The notes under the pieces were generated by a model. It did not search any database and was not told the DNA's origin. It worked only from the letters and a program-made list of their open reading frames with translations. A DNA stretch of 64,000 bases from positions 47,003,327 to 47,067,326 of the forward strand of contig CM049308.1 in assembly GCA_026874595.1 (NCBI GenBank). The letters are read 5' to 3'. Below, one piece after another: positions 1 through 7,758 of the stretch (the first letter of the stretch is position 1; every line of letters begins with the position of its first letter). A program made the position numbers and the translations under genes. Origin of the DNA: Sipunculus nudus. Its lineage: Eukaryota > Annelida > Sipuncula > Golfingiida > Sipunculidae.

Positions 1-607
1 TAAAGTAGAAATCAGATTCTTTATCAAATGAGATTTTCGCGTAACTTCTTTTACCTCCACCGTCATCAGTACCCCAGTCGTGTTTGCTGTTTTGATCGGC
101 AGTTGTTGCGGTATAATCACTGTTACTAGTGAGTGAAGCAGGTAGGTCATTGAAATGACCGGGTGTATCTTTGAACCACCCAGTCATGGCTGACAGGCAG
201 GTTTCTTTGTATTCCTGGTTGTAGGCGAGCAGGTTTTCCAAGTAAGCCCTGTAGGGATACATGTTATCCTGAGTGTTCAGTTCGGTCCCGTTCAGTTTAA
301 GGTTGATTTGACGCCAGATGCTATGGATAATGTTGTTGACGGGAGAAATGTATTCCGCCGTGATTTTCTGGCAGGGGGTGACCCCGTCTGATTTAAAAAT
401 CCCCATTTTCACCACCAGCATAGAATTGGCCAGGTCGATATACTCTGATGATTTCCCGCTGATGAAAAATTCTATAGGCCCCCCGGTCTTGTACGAAGGC
501 GTCAGTGGGTCAACTTTCACCCACCGTCCCTGTGTCACCGAATCTTGCTTTGTGCCCCCGGCAAAGAGGGCCGTCTGCTGCACGATGTCTGTTGCGGCGT
601 CCACCAT
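1..607 (-). CDS. Major capsid protein (double jelly-roll, F54H12.2-like), N-terminal part, runs off left edge
   Basis: This is the main virion shell protein of Polintons; the family forms pseudo-hexameric capsomers of two jelly rolls. The minus frame is open from an ATG at 605-607 to the window edge, giving 202 residues with no stop. Family-typical stretches are seen: GGPIEFFISG near residues 40-50, EYIDLANS just after, the NGTELNTQDNMYPYRAYLE segment near the middle, and GWFKDTPGHFND toward residue 155. The C-terminal half or more lies outside the window. A TATAAAAG box lies at 646-653, about 40 bases before the ATG, which supports this start. The gene is last in the minus-strand array, separated by about 450 bases from the upstream broken gene. 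Nothing seen in this part suggests a break. Confidence 0.9.
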   Translation of the reverse strand, partial: MVDAATDIVQQTALFAGGTKQDSVTQGRWVKVDPLTPSYKTGGPIEFFISGKSSEYIDLANSMLVVKMGIFKSDGVTPCQKITAEYISPVNNIIHSIWRQINLKLNGTELNTQDNMYPYRAYLENLLAYNQEYKETCLSAMTGWFKDTPGHFNDLPASLTSNSDYTATTADQNSKHDWGTDDGGGKRSYAKISFDKESDFYF

Positions 608-1062
608 GTTTCTTACTTCTCATTTGAGTATAGCCATGCAGTTTACTTTTATACTCTTCTGGAGGTTAACTCTAAGAAAAATGAATGAATACGTGACATG
701 TCTCGACCACACAATAAAACCTTGGGGATTTTTTTTTTTTGGGGGGGGGGGGGAACAGACTAACACGCCCAGATGGCTCAACAGCTACTATAGCAGACAC
801 ACGTTTTGCAGACACACTTGAAAATATTCACAAAATACTTGTATATTACGATGATGAATTCAAAGAACAAGTTGAACAGAACAAACCTTTATTCAATCCA
901 CTTTAACAAACCAAGAAACAGAAACAAGGGACGAAACCGAACCCCCCCCCCCTCCCCGATCCATCTCACAAATTGAAAAAAGGGCCTAAGCAAATGATAA
1001 TGGAAATGAACGCCCCGGTCATGAAAAAAAAATCTAAACTACGAGATACTAAAACAGAAAAA
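608..1062. other. Gap between capsid gene and upstream broken gene, with poly-T/poly-G tract
   Basis: No convincing gene is seen. On the minus strand it holds AATAAA at 888-893, a plausible polyadenylation signal for the gene ending near 1063. Two homopolymer stretches stand out: T11-12 followed by G13 around 729-753, and a C-rich run around 941-956. The 15 bases at 754-768 also occur in a host repeat at 60,080. Confidence 0.5.
646..653 (-). promoter_or_regulatory. TATA box for major capsid protein gene
   Basis: TATAAAAG on the minus strand, 39-46 bases before the capsid ATG at 607. It matches the TATA boxes seen before most other genes of the element. Confidence 0.6.
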
Positions 1063-1184
1063 CTATGTCTGACCAGGGGCTACTTTCAAATTGAATGGGC
1101 TGAAAAAGACCTCGTCACTATTACACCCGTTAACCCCAACCTCCTGTGTAAAAATGAAAGTCTCTCTATCTGGTACGTCGCCTT

Positions 1185-2246
1185 TTATAGGTTCAGTTCC
1201 CGCATGATGCCTGTGAAATATGGTATTGCCACTTCTAACAAATTCTTTAGTGACTGTTCACCCGTTTGCAACAGCAACCGCATGTACCATATTTTCCCTG
1301 CCGGGTTTTCCAAACATTCCCGTGCAACGTTAATCGTTTGGTCCCGTTCCTCCCACTGTAACATCCTCACCATGAACTGCGCCAGGGGTTGCATGTGTTC
1401 CCTTCCGGTAAATATGGTGTGAGCCCTTACTTTGTGTACCAGCCCCCTGTTCAACATGAAGTACGGTGGGGTTTTCGCCTTTTCAGAAACATATGCCCAA
1501 AAACCCATCGCATCTTTTGTGGCTTCTTGCTGCATGCAGTGGAAAGTTTCAATCACGATGGCTAGTGCTAAACAGACCAAAGTAATGACTTCGTCAGGGC
1601 TCTGTTTAAACATTTCCTGCCGGAAACTGTCGTTATCTAACATATCCGTTCGCGTTGCCATGTGCCGTAGAACGTCACCGTGCTTCCTGTATGCCTCTTT
1701 GATTTCGCGTGACATGACATAGGCTGAGGCAGGGGGGACACCTAATCCGTCGCCGATTTGCACGCCTACATTTCCGGTTTCTGTCGCGGGGGGCTGTACC
1801 GCTGATGCGGTTTGCATTCCGAAATCACTTTTTTGCGGTACTAAAGTTTGTGTCCCCATGGTACCCATGACTGGTTCGTCTGTCTGCATTTGGATATCTC
1901 TGACCCCCGTATTCTCAATTGACTGCTGTTGTACTTGCACCCCTGGCTGGTTAGTATTTTTGTAAGGTCCTCCTTTCTGCTTTTTCTCCGTGGTTCCGGA
2001 AGGCCCTGGCGTAGCCGGAGGTTGGCTTCCGGTGCGAGAATCCCTTTTTGATTTGTCCAGTTTCAAACGCCGTCTCACTTGCTCAACTCTTTTAGGTGTT
2101 TCCGAGGGCAGTTTCATCCTGACACCCCTTTTAGGTACCTCATCCGCTGTGGGCGAAGGTGAGTAAGGGGGCTGTCGCCTCTTAAAACACTGGCCGTCAG
2201 TACTGATGCTTTCATAGGCGTGGATTTGGGTGTTCTATTCCCTGGT
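1185..2246 (-). CDS. Unrecognised protein with five dynein-light-chain (LC8)-like motifs; C-terminal part of a broken gene
   Basis: No family is recognised. The first ATG of the frame is at 2117 (310 residues), but the frame is open and looks coding back to a TAG just before 2246, with a basic/proline-rich stretch (PPYSPSP). Residues 1-55 are basic. Residues 59-121 are disordered-looking and carry five QT/QV-type motifs: GVQV (59), QMQT (76), GTQT (88), GMQT (100) and GVQI (118), a spacing of 12-18. Residues 130-310 look folded and helical. Beyond the stop at 1185 another frame remains open and coding-like to a TAG at 1063-1065; the switch sits beside the CCC at 1199-1201. It probably forms one gene with the two ORFs to its right. 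Confidence 0.6.
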
Positions 2247-2286
2247 GAAAACGTTTCAAACAAAATGGGAACTTGGGATTTAGGTG

Positions 2287-2622
2287 TCACGACTGTAATG
2301 AGGCTCCCGGGTGTCGGAGGCGCGATCTGTAGGGGTCGCCGAAAGTCTGGTTGAGGATTTTTCTTTTCTCTCCCGGTGTCGTAATCCTGTTCAGAAAATC
2401 GGTCACTTCACTTTGATCTGTGGTATTAATTACGTTTGCCGAGTGTTTCACTGCACCTGGTTTCAGTTGTGACACCGCTGTAGGATTTGCTAACGTATAC
2501 GGTGTATCCAAAGGCGCGGACAGATGCGCGACAGTGGCCAATGTACGCATATCTTTTTCTACCATTTTTTTCCCCGGTGGAGCTTTAGGTGGGACCAAGT
2601 TCTTTTTCAAAATGCTGACCAT
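2287..2622 (-). CDS. Unrecognised 111-residue ORF, middle part of the broken gene at 1.06-2.78 kb
   Basis: It starts at an ATG directly after a run of eight A (minus strand) and overlaps the end of the neighbouring 65-residue ORF by 38 bases in another frame. It begins with a basic/proline-rich stretch (LKKNLVPPKAPPGKK) and is otherwise of unknown type. After about position 2340 the coding look moves to a third frame, open to about 2120, which itself gives way to the 1185-2246 frame near the C5 run at 2167-2171. The chain of abutting frames suggests one gene of roughly 550 codons broken by single-base length changes. A set of short overlapping genes cannot be excluded. Confidence 0.5.
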   Translation of the reverse strand: MVSILKKNLVPPKAPPGKKMVEKDMRTLATVAHLSAPLDTPYTLANPTAVSQLKPGAVKHSANVINTTDQSEVTDFLNRITTPGEKRKILNQTFGDPYRSRLRHPGASLQS

Positions 2623-2782
2623 TTTTTTTGGCTGGTGGATTTTTTATTTCTGCTTTTATTTTTTTTACTTCAGAGGCTATGGGTTTTCGCCACGGTTCTT
2701 TGAGATCGGCGTCGTCTTTCCTTTTTCTTCCAGTTTTCTTCTTTTCAACGTCACCTTCATCTTTTTTCTTTTTCGGTGCCAT
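2585..2782 (-). CDS. Very basic 65-residue ORF, N-terminal part of the broken gene or a separate core-like protein
   Basis: It starts MAPKKKKDEG and is about one third lysine or arginine, so it would be expected to bind nucleic acid or carry a nuclear-localisation signal. No family is recognised. The ATG at 2782 is preceded at 2821-2829 by TATAAAAAG and by AATAAA-containing sequence belonging to the upstream gene's 3' end. At its 3' end the reading frame meets an A8 run (2622-2629 on plus), after which the 111-residue ORF begins in another frame. It could stand alone, but the continuous array of coding-like frames down to 1063 favours its being the amino end of a longer protein. Confidence 0.55.
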   Translation of the reverse strand: MAPKKKKDEGDVEKKKTGRKRKDDADLKEPWRKPIASEVKKIKAEIKNPPAKKNGQHFEKELGPT

Positions 2783-2820
2783 GTTTTTTTTTATTCCAGG
2801 TTATCTCGGGTGTGCAGGGG

Positions 2821-2829
2821 CTTTTTATA
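2821..2829 (-). promoter_or_regulatory. TATA box before the 2782 start
   Basis: TATAAAAAG on the minus strand, about 40 bases before the ATG at 2782. It lies at the very end of the preceding gene. Confidence 0.55.
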
Positions 2830-3364
2830 CCATATCTGGATGGCCAACACTGTAATAACCTTCCGCGGTCCTCTCTATTGGTCTTTCAGGAGTGCTAGGG
2901 GTGCTAACTTTCCGTGTCGTTACACCTGGAGATGCCATATGCGGAGTCATTATCAACGGTGTGGGCACGGCAGCTCCTACGTTCTCATCAGCGCTACCCA
3001 CCAATGTGTCTCCCGGGATCCAGTATGGGTCTGTTAAATCGTCTCGCCGTCTCCTGATGCCAGCCGCACCACGCCGGGCAAAACGCGGATCCATGTATGG
3101 TATGGATCTGCTGCGTGTATCGTATTTTCTCATCCACATTTCACGTTCTGGGTTGTACTGTTTTCTTACTTTCCTGATCCGGCCGCCTCCCATAGCTCCC
3201 AAAGGATGCATCATGTCGTAAAACCATTGTGGTTTGGGCTTGGAACGTCCAAAACATTCCACAGCTTCACGGTTAATATTTTTACGTGCCTTTACCAGCG
3301 CTTCTCGCGCTTTTCTCCCCATGGTTTTTAATTTCTGCTTGCACTTTTTACTCTTCTCCATCAT
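2825..3364 (-). CDS. Basic 179-residue protein, unrecognised; candidate virion/core protein
   Basis: No family is recognised. The N-terminal 45 residues are lysine/arginine-rich, a GAMGGGRIRK segment follows near residues 55-65, then RRGAAGIRRRR near 110, and a proline/threonine-rich tail. The composition fits a DNA-binding virion component. AMGGG-R resembles the (M/I/L)-x-G-G-x pattern cut by adenovirus-type maturation proteases, but no protease gene is seen in the window. Two ATGs lie in tandem at 3364 and 3361. The gene is followed by AATAAA near 2800 and preceded by TATAAAAA at 3441-3448, inside the upstream small gene. Confidence 0.7.
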   Translation of the reverse strand: MMEKSKKCKQKLKTMGRKAREALVKARKNINREAVECFGRSKPKPQWFYDMMHPLGAMGGGRIRKVRKQYNPEREMWMRKYDTRSRSIPYMDPRFARRGAAGIRRRRDDLTDPYWIPGDTLVGSADENVGAAVPTPLIMTPHMASPGVTTRKVSTPSTPERPIERTAEGYYSVGHPDMV

Positions 3365-3388
3365 TTTTGCTTTCGGTTTTTCTTTTTA

Positions 3389-3517
3389 TTAACCAAACCA
3401 GCGAGGGTACCTGTTTCCACCTAAGTGTATGAACTGTCGGTTTTTATAGCTGCCACCTCTGCTCCTGGCCGCCACTCTCCTCGCTCTCCTTCTCTTTCTC
3501 ATTTTTCGACCGGGCAT
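3389..3517 (-). CDS. 42-residue arginine-rich peptide, mu/pX-like core protein candidate
   Basis: A short complete ORF starts MPGRKMRKRRRARR and ends in a small GNRYPRWFG tail. The first 24 residues are about half arginine or lysine. It resembles in size and charge the protamine-like core peptides (mu/pX) of adenoviruses, which condense genomic DNA. That is analogy from composition, not recognised homology. The stop codon TAA overlaps an AATAAA polyadenylation signal (3385-3390), and a TATAAAAGG box lies at 3587-3595, 70 bases before the ATG. It fills an otherwise empty gap between two other genes, each with its own TATA box, which argues that it is real despite its length. Confidence 0.6.
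   Translation of the reverse strand: MPGRKMRKRRRARRVAARSRGGSYKNRQFIHLGGNRYPRWFG
3441..3448 (-). promoter_or_regulatory. TATA box before the 179-residue protein gene
   Basis: TATAAAAA on the minus strand, 77 bases before the ATG at 3364. It lies inside the coding sequence of the small arginine-rich peptide. Confidence 0.4.
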
Positions 3518-3586
3518 CGTCCAACGAATGTGATATGAGTGTCAACCACCAAGGTGTCATTTGTTCACTTATCTTTTACCCAGGTT

Positions 3587-3595
3587 CCTTTTATA
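3587..3595 (-). promoter_or_regulatory. TATA box before the small basic peptide gene
   Basis: TATAAAAGG on the minus strand, 70 bases upstream of the ATG at 3517. It sits between the two flanking genes. Confidence 0.5.
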
Positions 3596-3623
3596 TGTTT
3601 TTGACCGTGTATGTCACTCAAGG

Positions 3624-4217
3624 TTAATAATAGAGTTTCACCCGTTTGCGTTTGAAAGGGAACTCTTGACTGCTGGGTGTCCCGCTATGGCTCCTGCTTT
3701 TTTTCTTCACCGGTGGCCCGGTTTCTTCCACGTATTCATACGGTATTTCGTTAACCCCGCTAACCCCGTCCTCCATGTAAAAGGAATTGGCCCCGAACAT
3801 TTCAGCTGGGTATGCTGCTGACCCGTAAGGGGACTCTTCTTTCTCTTGTTTGAACGGCAACTGGAAACGTTCCTCGTAAGGTAAATAGGTAGCGTGGGGG
3901 GCCAAAGCCGCTTTTTTAAATTCTTCAAATATCATAGCGTCCTTGATTTGGTTTTCTGTCGGGGGACCCACACCCGACTGGATAAAATCTGTTTGGGGCA
4001 TTTTCACTCTATACCCCCGGGAGAATAGTTTATCTTCCGGTACAAGAGGCACAGGGCCCGCTTTTCCTTCAGTGGGTAAAACTTCCGGTGAAGTGAAAGT
4101 TTGAACAGGGGTGGTGATTTCTGGTCCGCGGCCCATGCTCACTGACCACAACAAACCCGCTTTGCCTTTACTGCTGCGCATCCCAAACCCGGTGGTGTTA
4201 GCTCCTTTTGCTCGCAT
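3624..4217 (-). CDS. Unrecognised 197-residue protein with C-terminal nuclear-localisation-like clusters
   Basis: No family is recognised. The start is the ATG at 4217, and TATAAAAAG at 4276-4284 lies 59 bases before it. The body is acidic/proline-rich with several YxxP-like turns. The last 30 residues hold two basic clusters, PPVKKKSRS and FKRKRVKLYY, typical of nuclear import signals or nucleic-acid contact. It lies between the integrase/membrane-protein pair and the basic core-like genes, so a virion role is plausible by position only. Confidence 0.65.
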   Translation of the reverse strand: MRAKGANTTGFGMRSSKGKAGLLWSVSMGRGPEITTPVQTFTSPEVLPTEGKAGPVPLVPEDKLFSRGYRVKMPQTDFIQSGVGPPTENQIKDAMIFEEFKKAALAPHATYLPYEERFQLPFKQEKEESPYGSAAYPAEMFGANSFYMEDGVSGVNEIPYEYVEETGPPVKKKSRSHSGTPSSQEFPFKRKRVKLYY

Positions 4218-4238
4218 GGTTTTAATTTTTTGTCTACG

Positions 4239-4547
4239 CTAATACCCGCTCTGGTTGATAATCTCTCCACGCTGTCTTTTTATACGTTTAAGTTTTGGGG
4301 TCGGCATCAGGTATCCCACTGACGCCGAAAGCAAACCTGTCCAGTAGGCCTTATCCTCTACTGCCGATACCTTCCACACTAACATGGTTAACGATGTCAC
4401 CACCAGTAGCCCGATCACGACTAATTGCGCCACAAACAAAACTAAACTTCGCGTGCATGTTTGCATGCATGATTTCATTTCTTTCTTTTCAGCCGTACCC
4501 ACTGGTTGAATTTTTCCGGGTGGCCTCGCCATTGTACAAGTTTCCAT
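4239..4547 (-). CDS. Small membrane protein (about 102 residues)
   Basis: Residues about 33-60 form a long hydrophobic segment (LVLFVAQLVVIGLLVVTSLTM), followed by a weaker hydrophobic stretch (WTGLLSASVGYLM) and a very basic tail (KLKRIKRQR). One or two membrane spans with the basic tail inside would be expected. No family is recognised. It overlaps the 3' end of the integrase gene by 73 bases. An upstream TATAAAAGG lies at 4632-4640, inside the integrase. Its partner or process is unknown. Confidence 0.6.
   Translation of the reverse strand: METCTMARPPGKIQPVGTAEKKEMKSCMQTCTRSLVLFVAQLVVIGLLVVTSLTMLVWKVSAVEDKAYWTGLLSASVGYLMPTPKLKRIKRQRGEIINQSGY
4276..4284 (-). promoter_or_regulatory. TATA box before the 197-residue protein gene
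   Basis: TATAAAAAG on the minus strand, 59 bases before the ATG at 4217. It lies inside the 3' part of the membrane-protein gene. Confidence 0.5.
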
Positions 4548-5520
4548 CCTTTCTTCCTTTGAACCACACGCTCTTCTACTTTAGGCGGTCTCGGTAATGT
4601 CACGCGTTGTAGTTCTTCCTTGTAAAAGCGGCCTTTTATACTCTCACCCTCCATATCTTCCAACTCGTAAACGTCAGCTCCTCCCACTTCAGGGTATACC
4701 CGTTTCACAAGGAATGTTTCTTCCGTCCAACGCGGTACATAACCCCGCTCTGCAAATGAACTTTTTTAGCGCTGCTCAAAACGACACGGGACCCTACTGG
4801 GATACTGTTGTCGCGTATATTTTCCCGGTGCAGTTTTGATGGGTGCCCATAAAGCCTGCGCCACACAACGGACTGGTTACTCGGGGTAACTTCGCGAGGG
4901 GCTAACCCATGGGCTGTGTGCGGTCGACTGTTGTACTGTTCCAAAGCTTCAGGCAAGTCTTCCAACCACCTATACGTATTATTGTCATTCATAGCCGCAA
5001 ACAGCCTTTTTTTCGGGGTCCGGTTGAACCTTTCCACTAAACTTGCTTTCACGTCCCTGTTTTTGGTTGCAAACCATGTGATGTCCTTTCTTTCTAAAAG
5101 CTCTCGTACATGTTTGTTGCGGAATTCTAACCCTTCGTCCGTTTGCAGTTTTTTAGGTACACGCCCTTTTTCAAATATGGATTCGAATGCCGAAGCCACT
5201 TGTGAACCTGTCTTGTCTTTTAGTGGCACTGCCCAAGCGTAACGTGAAAGCACATCGATGATAGTTAAAATATACTTGTGGTTTTGGTTTTTTCCAGCGA
5301 TCTGTTGCATGTCCGCTAAATCTGCCTGCCACTGTGCGTCTAAACCCCCTACCAAAATACGGGCTCGCCTGTAACGCCGCCTGACTGGTCTAAATAATGT
5401 ATAAGCGTTCTGCCTCCCCAAATACTCTCTCGCTTCATCTTCTTTCACTCTAGCTGCTTTTGCCAAAGCTTTTACGTTTCCTGTGTAAGCATACGGGCTC
5501 TTGTGAAACGCTTCTTCCAT
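4475..5520 (-). pseudogene. Polinton integrase (DDE/RVE family) with chromodomain-like tail, one frame break
   Basis: The integrase cuts and joins element ends into host DNA. The first ATG of the frame is at 5520; the frame also opens at a GTG at 5559, an unlikely start. An N-terminal helical/basic region (to about residue 58) precedes the core. Catalytic residues, numbered from that ATG, are D67 (QADLADM), D128 (LQTDEG) and E164 (SLVERFNR), with 35 residues between the second D and E. The core ends in the usual GLAPREV segment. At the T6 run 4762-4767 the frame switches. The C-terminal part (4475 to about 4760) carries PRWTEE, FYKEEL and WRGHPEKFNQWV, the last a chromodomain-like module that in relatives targets chromatin. 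As read here the protein would be truncated. A single base-count error in the assembly would explain it equally well. Confidence 0.88.
4632..4640 (-). promoter_or_regulatory. TATA box before the small membrane-protein gene
   Basis: TATAAAAGG on the minus strand, 85 bases before the ATG at 4547. It lies inside integrase coding sequence. Confidence 0.4.
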
Positions 5521-5555
5521 TTGTTCCTGTTCAAAAAGGAAAATAGAAATCGACT

Positions 5556-6320
5556 TCACGTTTTACTTTTCGTTCCTGGGGTGGTTTGTTTTCTACTGGC
5601 GCCGGTGTTTCGGGGGGAGATGGGTCTCTTCGTCTGTGTCTTCTTGTCTCTCCCAGTAATACCCTTCGTTCGATTGATCTTCGTAACCCCCCTCTTCCTC
5701 CCTGAAATAATCTTCGTCGTCTTTTCCTCCTCCTCCTCGTCTAGGTCTTCTATCCACCTGCTCCTGCTCCGACCAGTTTGGGGGTGATACGGTACCCCAC
5801 CTTTGGCACGGGAAGTACCGACTTTGTTTTTGCTGACCTTTTGTTTCCTTTCCGGAACTGGTTCTCCGTATGGGTAATGCCCCGTTTCCTCCAGGTACTG
5901 TTCTTCTGACGGGAGGCGTTCGTACCTCTCCGGAGGTGGTGTTTCGTAAAACTCGTCTTGCGGATGGTCTCTCTTTTTCGCTTTTTGTTTGGTTGAAAGG
6001 GGTTTCGAAACGTTTGATGTCGTTACCGCTGGTTTTGTACACCAGTTTCTGCATAATTCTTTGGAGAGTACGTCGCGTATTTTCCGACCGTTTGGCGTTT
6101 TGTTCAAAAAGGATTTCCGCTGCGCATAATCGACATCTGGGGAAACCAAACCCTCTACCCCGTATTTATACAATTGGTCCAGCTCTGACTTCCGTAGCGG
6201 TACGTTCCCTTTCATCCAATTATACAGCAGGTTACAAGCGAAATTCACCGCTTTTTTACTTAAGGCTTTATCTCCCCCGTACAGGGGACAAAACTGGTCT
6301 GCTTGGGATGTCAGGTCCAT
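5556..6320 (-). CDS. Unrecognised 254-residue protein with acidic cluster and TQT motif
   Basis: The frame extends back to a GTG at 6350, but the ATG at 6320 (MDLTSQADQF) is the better start because TATATAAAG lies 46-54 bases upstream (6366-6374). Residues 1-100 look folded and helical. The rest is disordered, with PPPERYERLP, a DLDEEEEEKTTK acidic cluster and many basic residues. Near the C-terminus KKTQTKR matches the classical K-x-T-Q-T dynein-light-chain (LC8) binding motif. No family is recognised. The 5' end overlaps the upstream gene's end by 53 bases, and the integrase ATG lies 35 bases after its stop. Confidence 0.65.
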   Translation of the reverse strand: MDLTSQADQFCPLYGGDKALSKKAVNFACNLLYNWMKGNVPLRKSELDQLYKYGVEGLVSPDVDYAQRKSFLNKTPNGRKIRDVLSKELCRNWCTKPAVTTSNVSKPLSTKQKAKKRDHPQDEFYETPPPERYERLPSEEQYLEETGHYPYGEPVPERKQKVSKNKVGTSRAKGGVPYHPQTGRSRSRWIEDLDEEEEEKTTKIISGRKRGVTKINRTKGITGRDKKTQTKRPISPRNTGASRKQTTPGTKSKT

Positions 6321-7713
6321 ATTTCTTTTTTTGACGTTTCTGACAAACACGCACCGCTTTATATACTTTATATACCTCCCCTATATACACAGGCGCACAT
6401 TTAGAAAATGTGGCCATGGATTTCATCTCTGTTTCAGATTGTAAAATTTCGGACCAATCAGCACCTTCTTTCCAATCATGCGGATATGTGATTGGACGGT
6501 AAAACACGCTTCTGTTTGGCATCGGGTTGTACTTGAACACCAACCCTATAACCACCGACCCGGAATCCAATAAGAGAGGTTGTTCTGTTTCCATGTCCTG
6601 CAATTTAAAAATCACCAGACTGGTTTCTGCTGTGCTATGCAACGGAAAAAATTTTAAATTTTTTGGTTCATAATGACCTTTCGCCGAAGAAGGCCATACC
6701 AATAACGGGTACATGTCCCAACGGGCTTCGTTACCGTTTTCCCGTCCCCAAATGTATGACGGTGTAATTAAATTGCAGGAAAGTAAAAACGTACGATTGT
6801 CTGATATGTAATCTACAAATTTGAAGCAGTAGAGCATAGTCATACGTTTGAAATGTTTTTCCAAAATGTCTGGTGCGCCCTCACCCCATTGTTTGTCTTC
6901 CTGTAGCACCACTTTCCCCAAAATATTCTTTTGGCCAGGTATTAAAGGGTTTTTGCTTTCAGACGGTGACACAAAATTACAATACGTCTGCGAAGTCCCG
7001 TATTTGAACACTGGGTGGTTCTTTTTGAAATGCGTTAATGGGAAATACAAGGTAACCCCTCGAGTGATACCGAATGGTGACAAAACCCCCGGGCTGAAAT
7101 ATAGCCCATACACATATTTGCTGAAATGGTCCTTGTTTGATGTCCAGGTTTCCCTTAGAAATTCCATGCAACAGCACAAATACTGTGTTTCTTTGTCGTA
7201 CTTGAAACTTAGTTCAAAATCTGTCCCATGGACTGGGTGGGTACCTTCAGTCTTATTGACTTCAATTTTTGGGTTGGCTCCCGCACAAAATCCCTGCCCA
7301 TAAATTCTTTTAATGATAGCGTTCATGTACGAGACATATTCCTTCTGAGAAAAATTCAAACATCCTAAATCTATTTCCACGTAAGGCGGTATGGTGTCGG
7401 CAGGTCTGTTGTCACAAACACTTATAGGGACCAGTGATGAATCTTCCAGTTGTTCACCGGGGTTTCTAAATTCCATTGTTTTCTCAAGCCCAGGAAATAA
7501 ATCTTCCACATTCTCGCTCTCCAGATGTTTCACAGACGCAGAGACGAAACCTCTCGTGGGAAAGCAGACCCCCCTCTGTGGCGGGTATGTGATCAAATCA
7601 CACGCTACTTCCCATGTTTGGTTGGGGTTGTACAAAGGTTGCGTGAGGTTAGCTACAAAAATTTGTTCTTCCGGGTTAAACCGGCAATAAGCATACACGT
7701 GGTCTTCGTTCAT
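6268..7713 (-). CDS. Unrecognised 480-residue protein, candidate structural protein
   Basis: One of the two largest unassigned proteins of the element. The frame has ATGs at 7740 and 7713. A TATAAAGGG box at 7741-7749 lies only one base before the first, so MNEDHVYAYC at 7713 is the likelier start. The sequence is beta-rich in look, with aromatic and proline-rich turns, no membrane segment, several cysteines (CCCMEF near residue 180) and a basic C-terminal tail (CQKRQKKKYG). A C-terminal LLLDSGSVVIGLVFKY stretch looks like paired beta strands. Its position in the late-type array and its size suggest a virion protein, possibly a minor capsid or penton-like protein, but no signature supports that. 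Confidence 0.65.
   Translation of the reverse strand: MNEDHVYAYCRFNPEEQIFVANLTQPLYNPNQTWEVACDLITYPPQRGVCFPTRGFVSASVKHLESENVEDLFPGLEKTMEFRNPGEQLEDSSLVPISVCDNRPADTIPPYVEIDLGCLNFSQKEYVSYMNAIIKRIYGQGFCAGANPKIEVNKTEGTHPVHGTDFELSFKYDKETQYLCCCMEFLRETWTSNKDHFSKYVYGLYFSPGVLSPFGITRGVTLYFPLTHFKKNHPVFKYGTSQTYCNFVSPSESKNPLIPGQKNILGKVVLQEDKQWGEGAPDILEKHFKRMTMLYCFKFVDYISDNRTFLLSCNLITPSYIWGRENGNEARWDMYPLLVWPSSAKGHYEPKNLKFFPLHSTAETSLVIFKLQDMETEQPLLLDSGSVVIGLVFKYNPMPNRSVFYRPITYPHDWKEGADWSEILQSETEMKSMATFSKCAPVYIGEVYKVYKAVRVCQKRQKKKYGPDIPSRPVLSPVRGR
6366..6374 (-). promoter_or_regulatory. TATA box deciding the 6320 start
   Basis: TATATAAAG on the minus strand, with a second TATATAAAG-like copy just downstream around 6358-6365. 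It lies 46-54 bases before the ATG at 6320. Confidence 0.5.
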
Positions 7714-7740
7714 TGTTTCACCTTCTCCAGTGCGACCCAT

Positions 7741-7749
7741 CCCTTTATA
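7741..7749 (-). promoter_or_regulatory. TATA box deciding the 7713 start
   Basis: TATAAAGGG on the minus strand ends one base before the ATG at 7740. The next in-frame ATG, at 7713, is therefore the more likely initiator. Confidence 0.5.
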
Positions 7750-7758
7750 AACTTTTCT

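Noticed and set aside
754-768. Fifteen bases identical to the start of a host repeat at 60,080
   Set aside because: Too short to show that a host repeat inserted into the element; it follows a poly-G run and has no further match by eye.
973-1422. Plus-strand ORF of 149 codons
   Set aside because: It lies antisense to the coding-like C-terminal part of the 1.06-2.25 kb gene and has no TATA box or neighbours on that strand.
2585-2640. Programmed frameshift at the A8 run between the 65- and 111-residue ORFs
   Set aside because: The second frame is +1, not the -1 that such a run would favour, and similar breaks occur at other homopolymers throughout the element.
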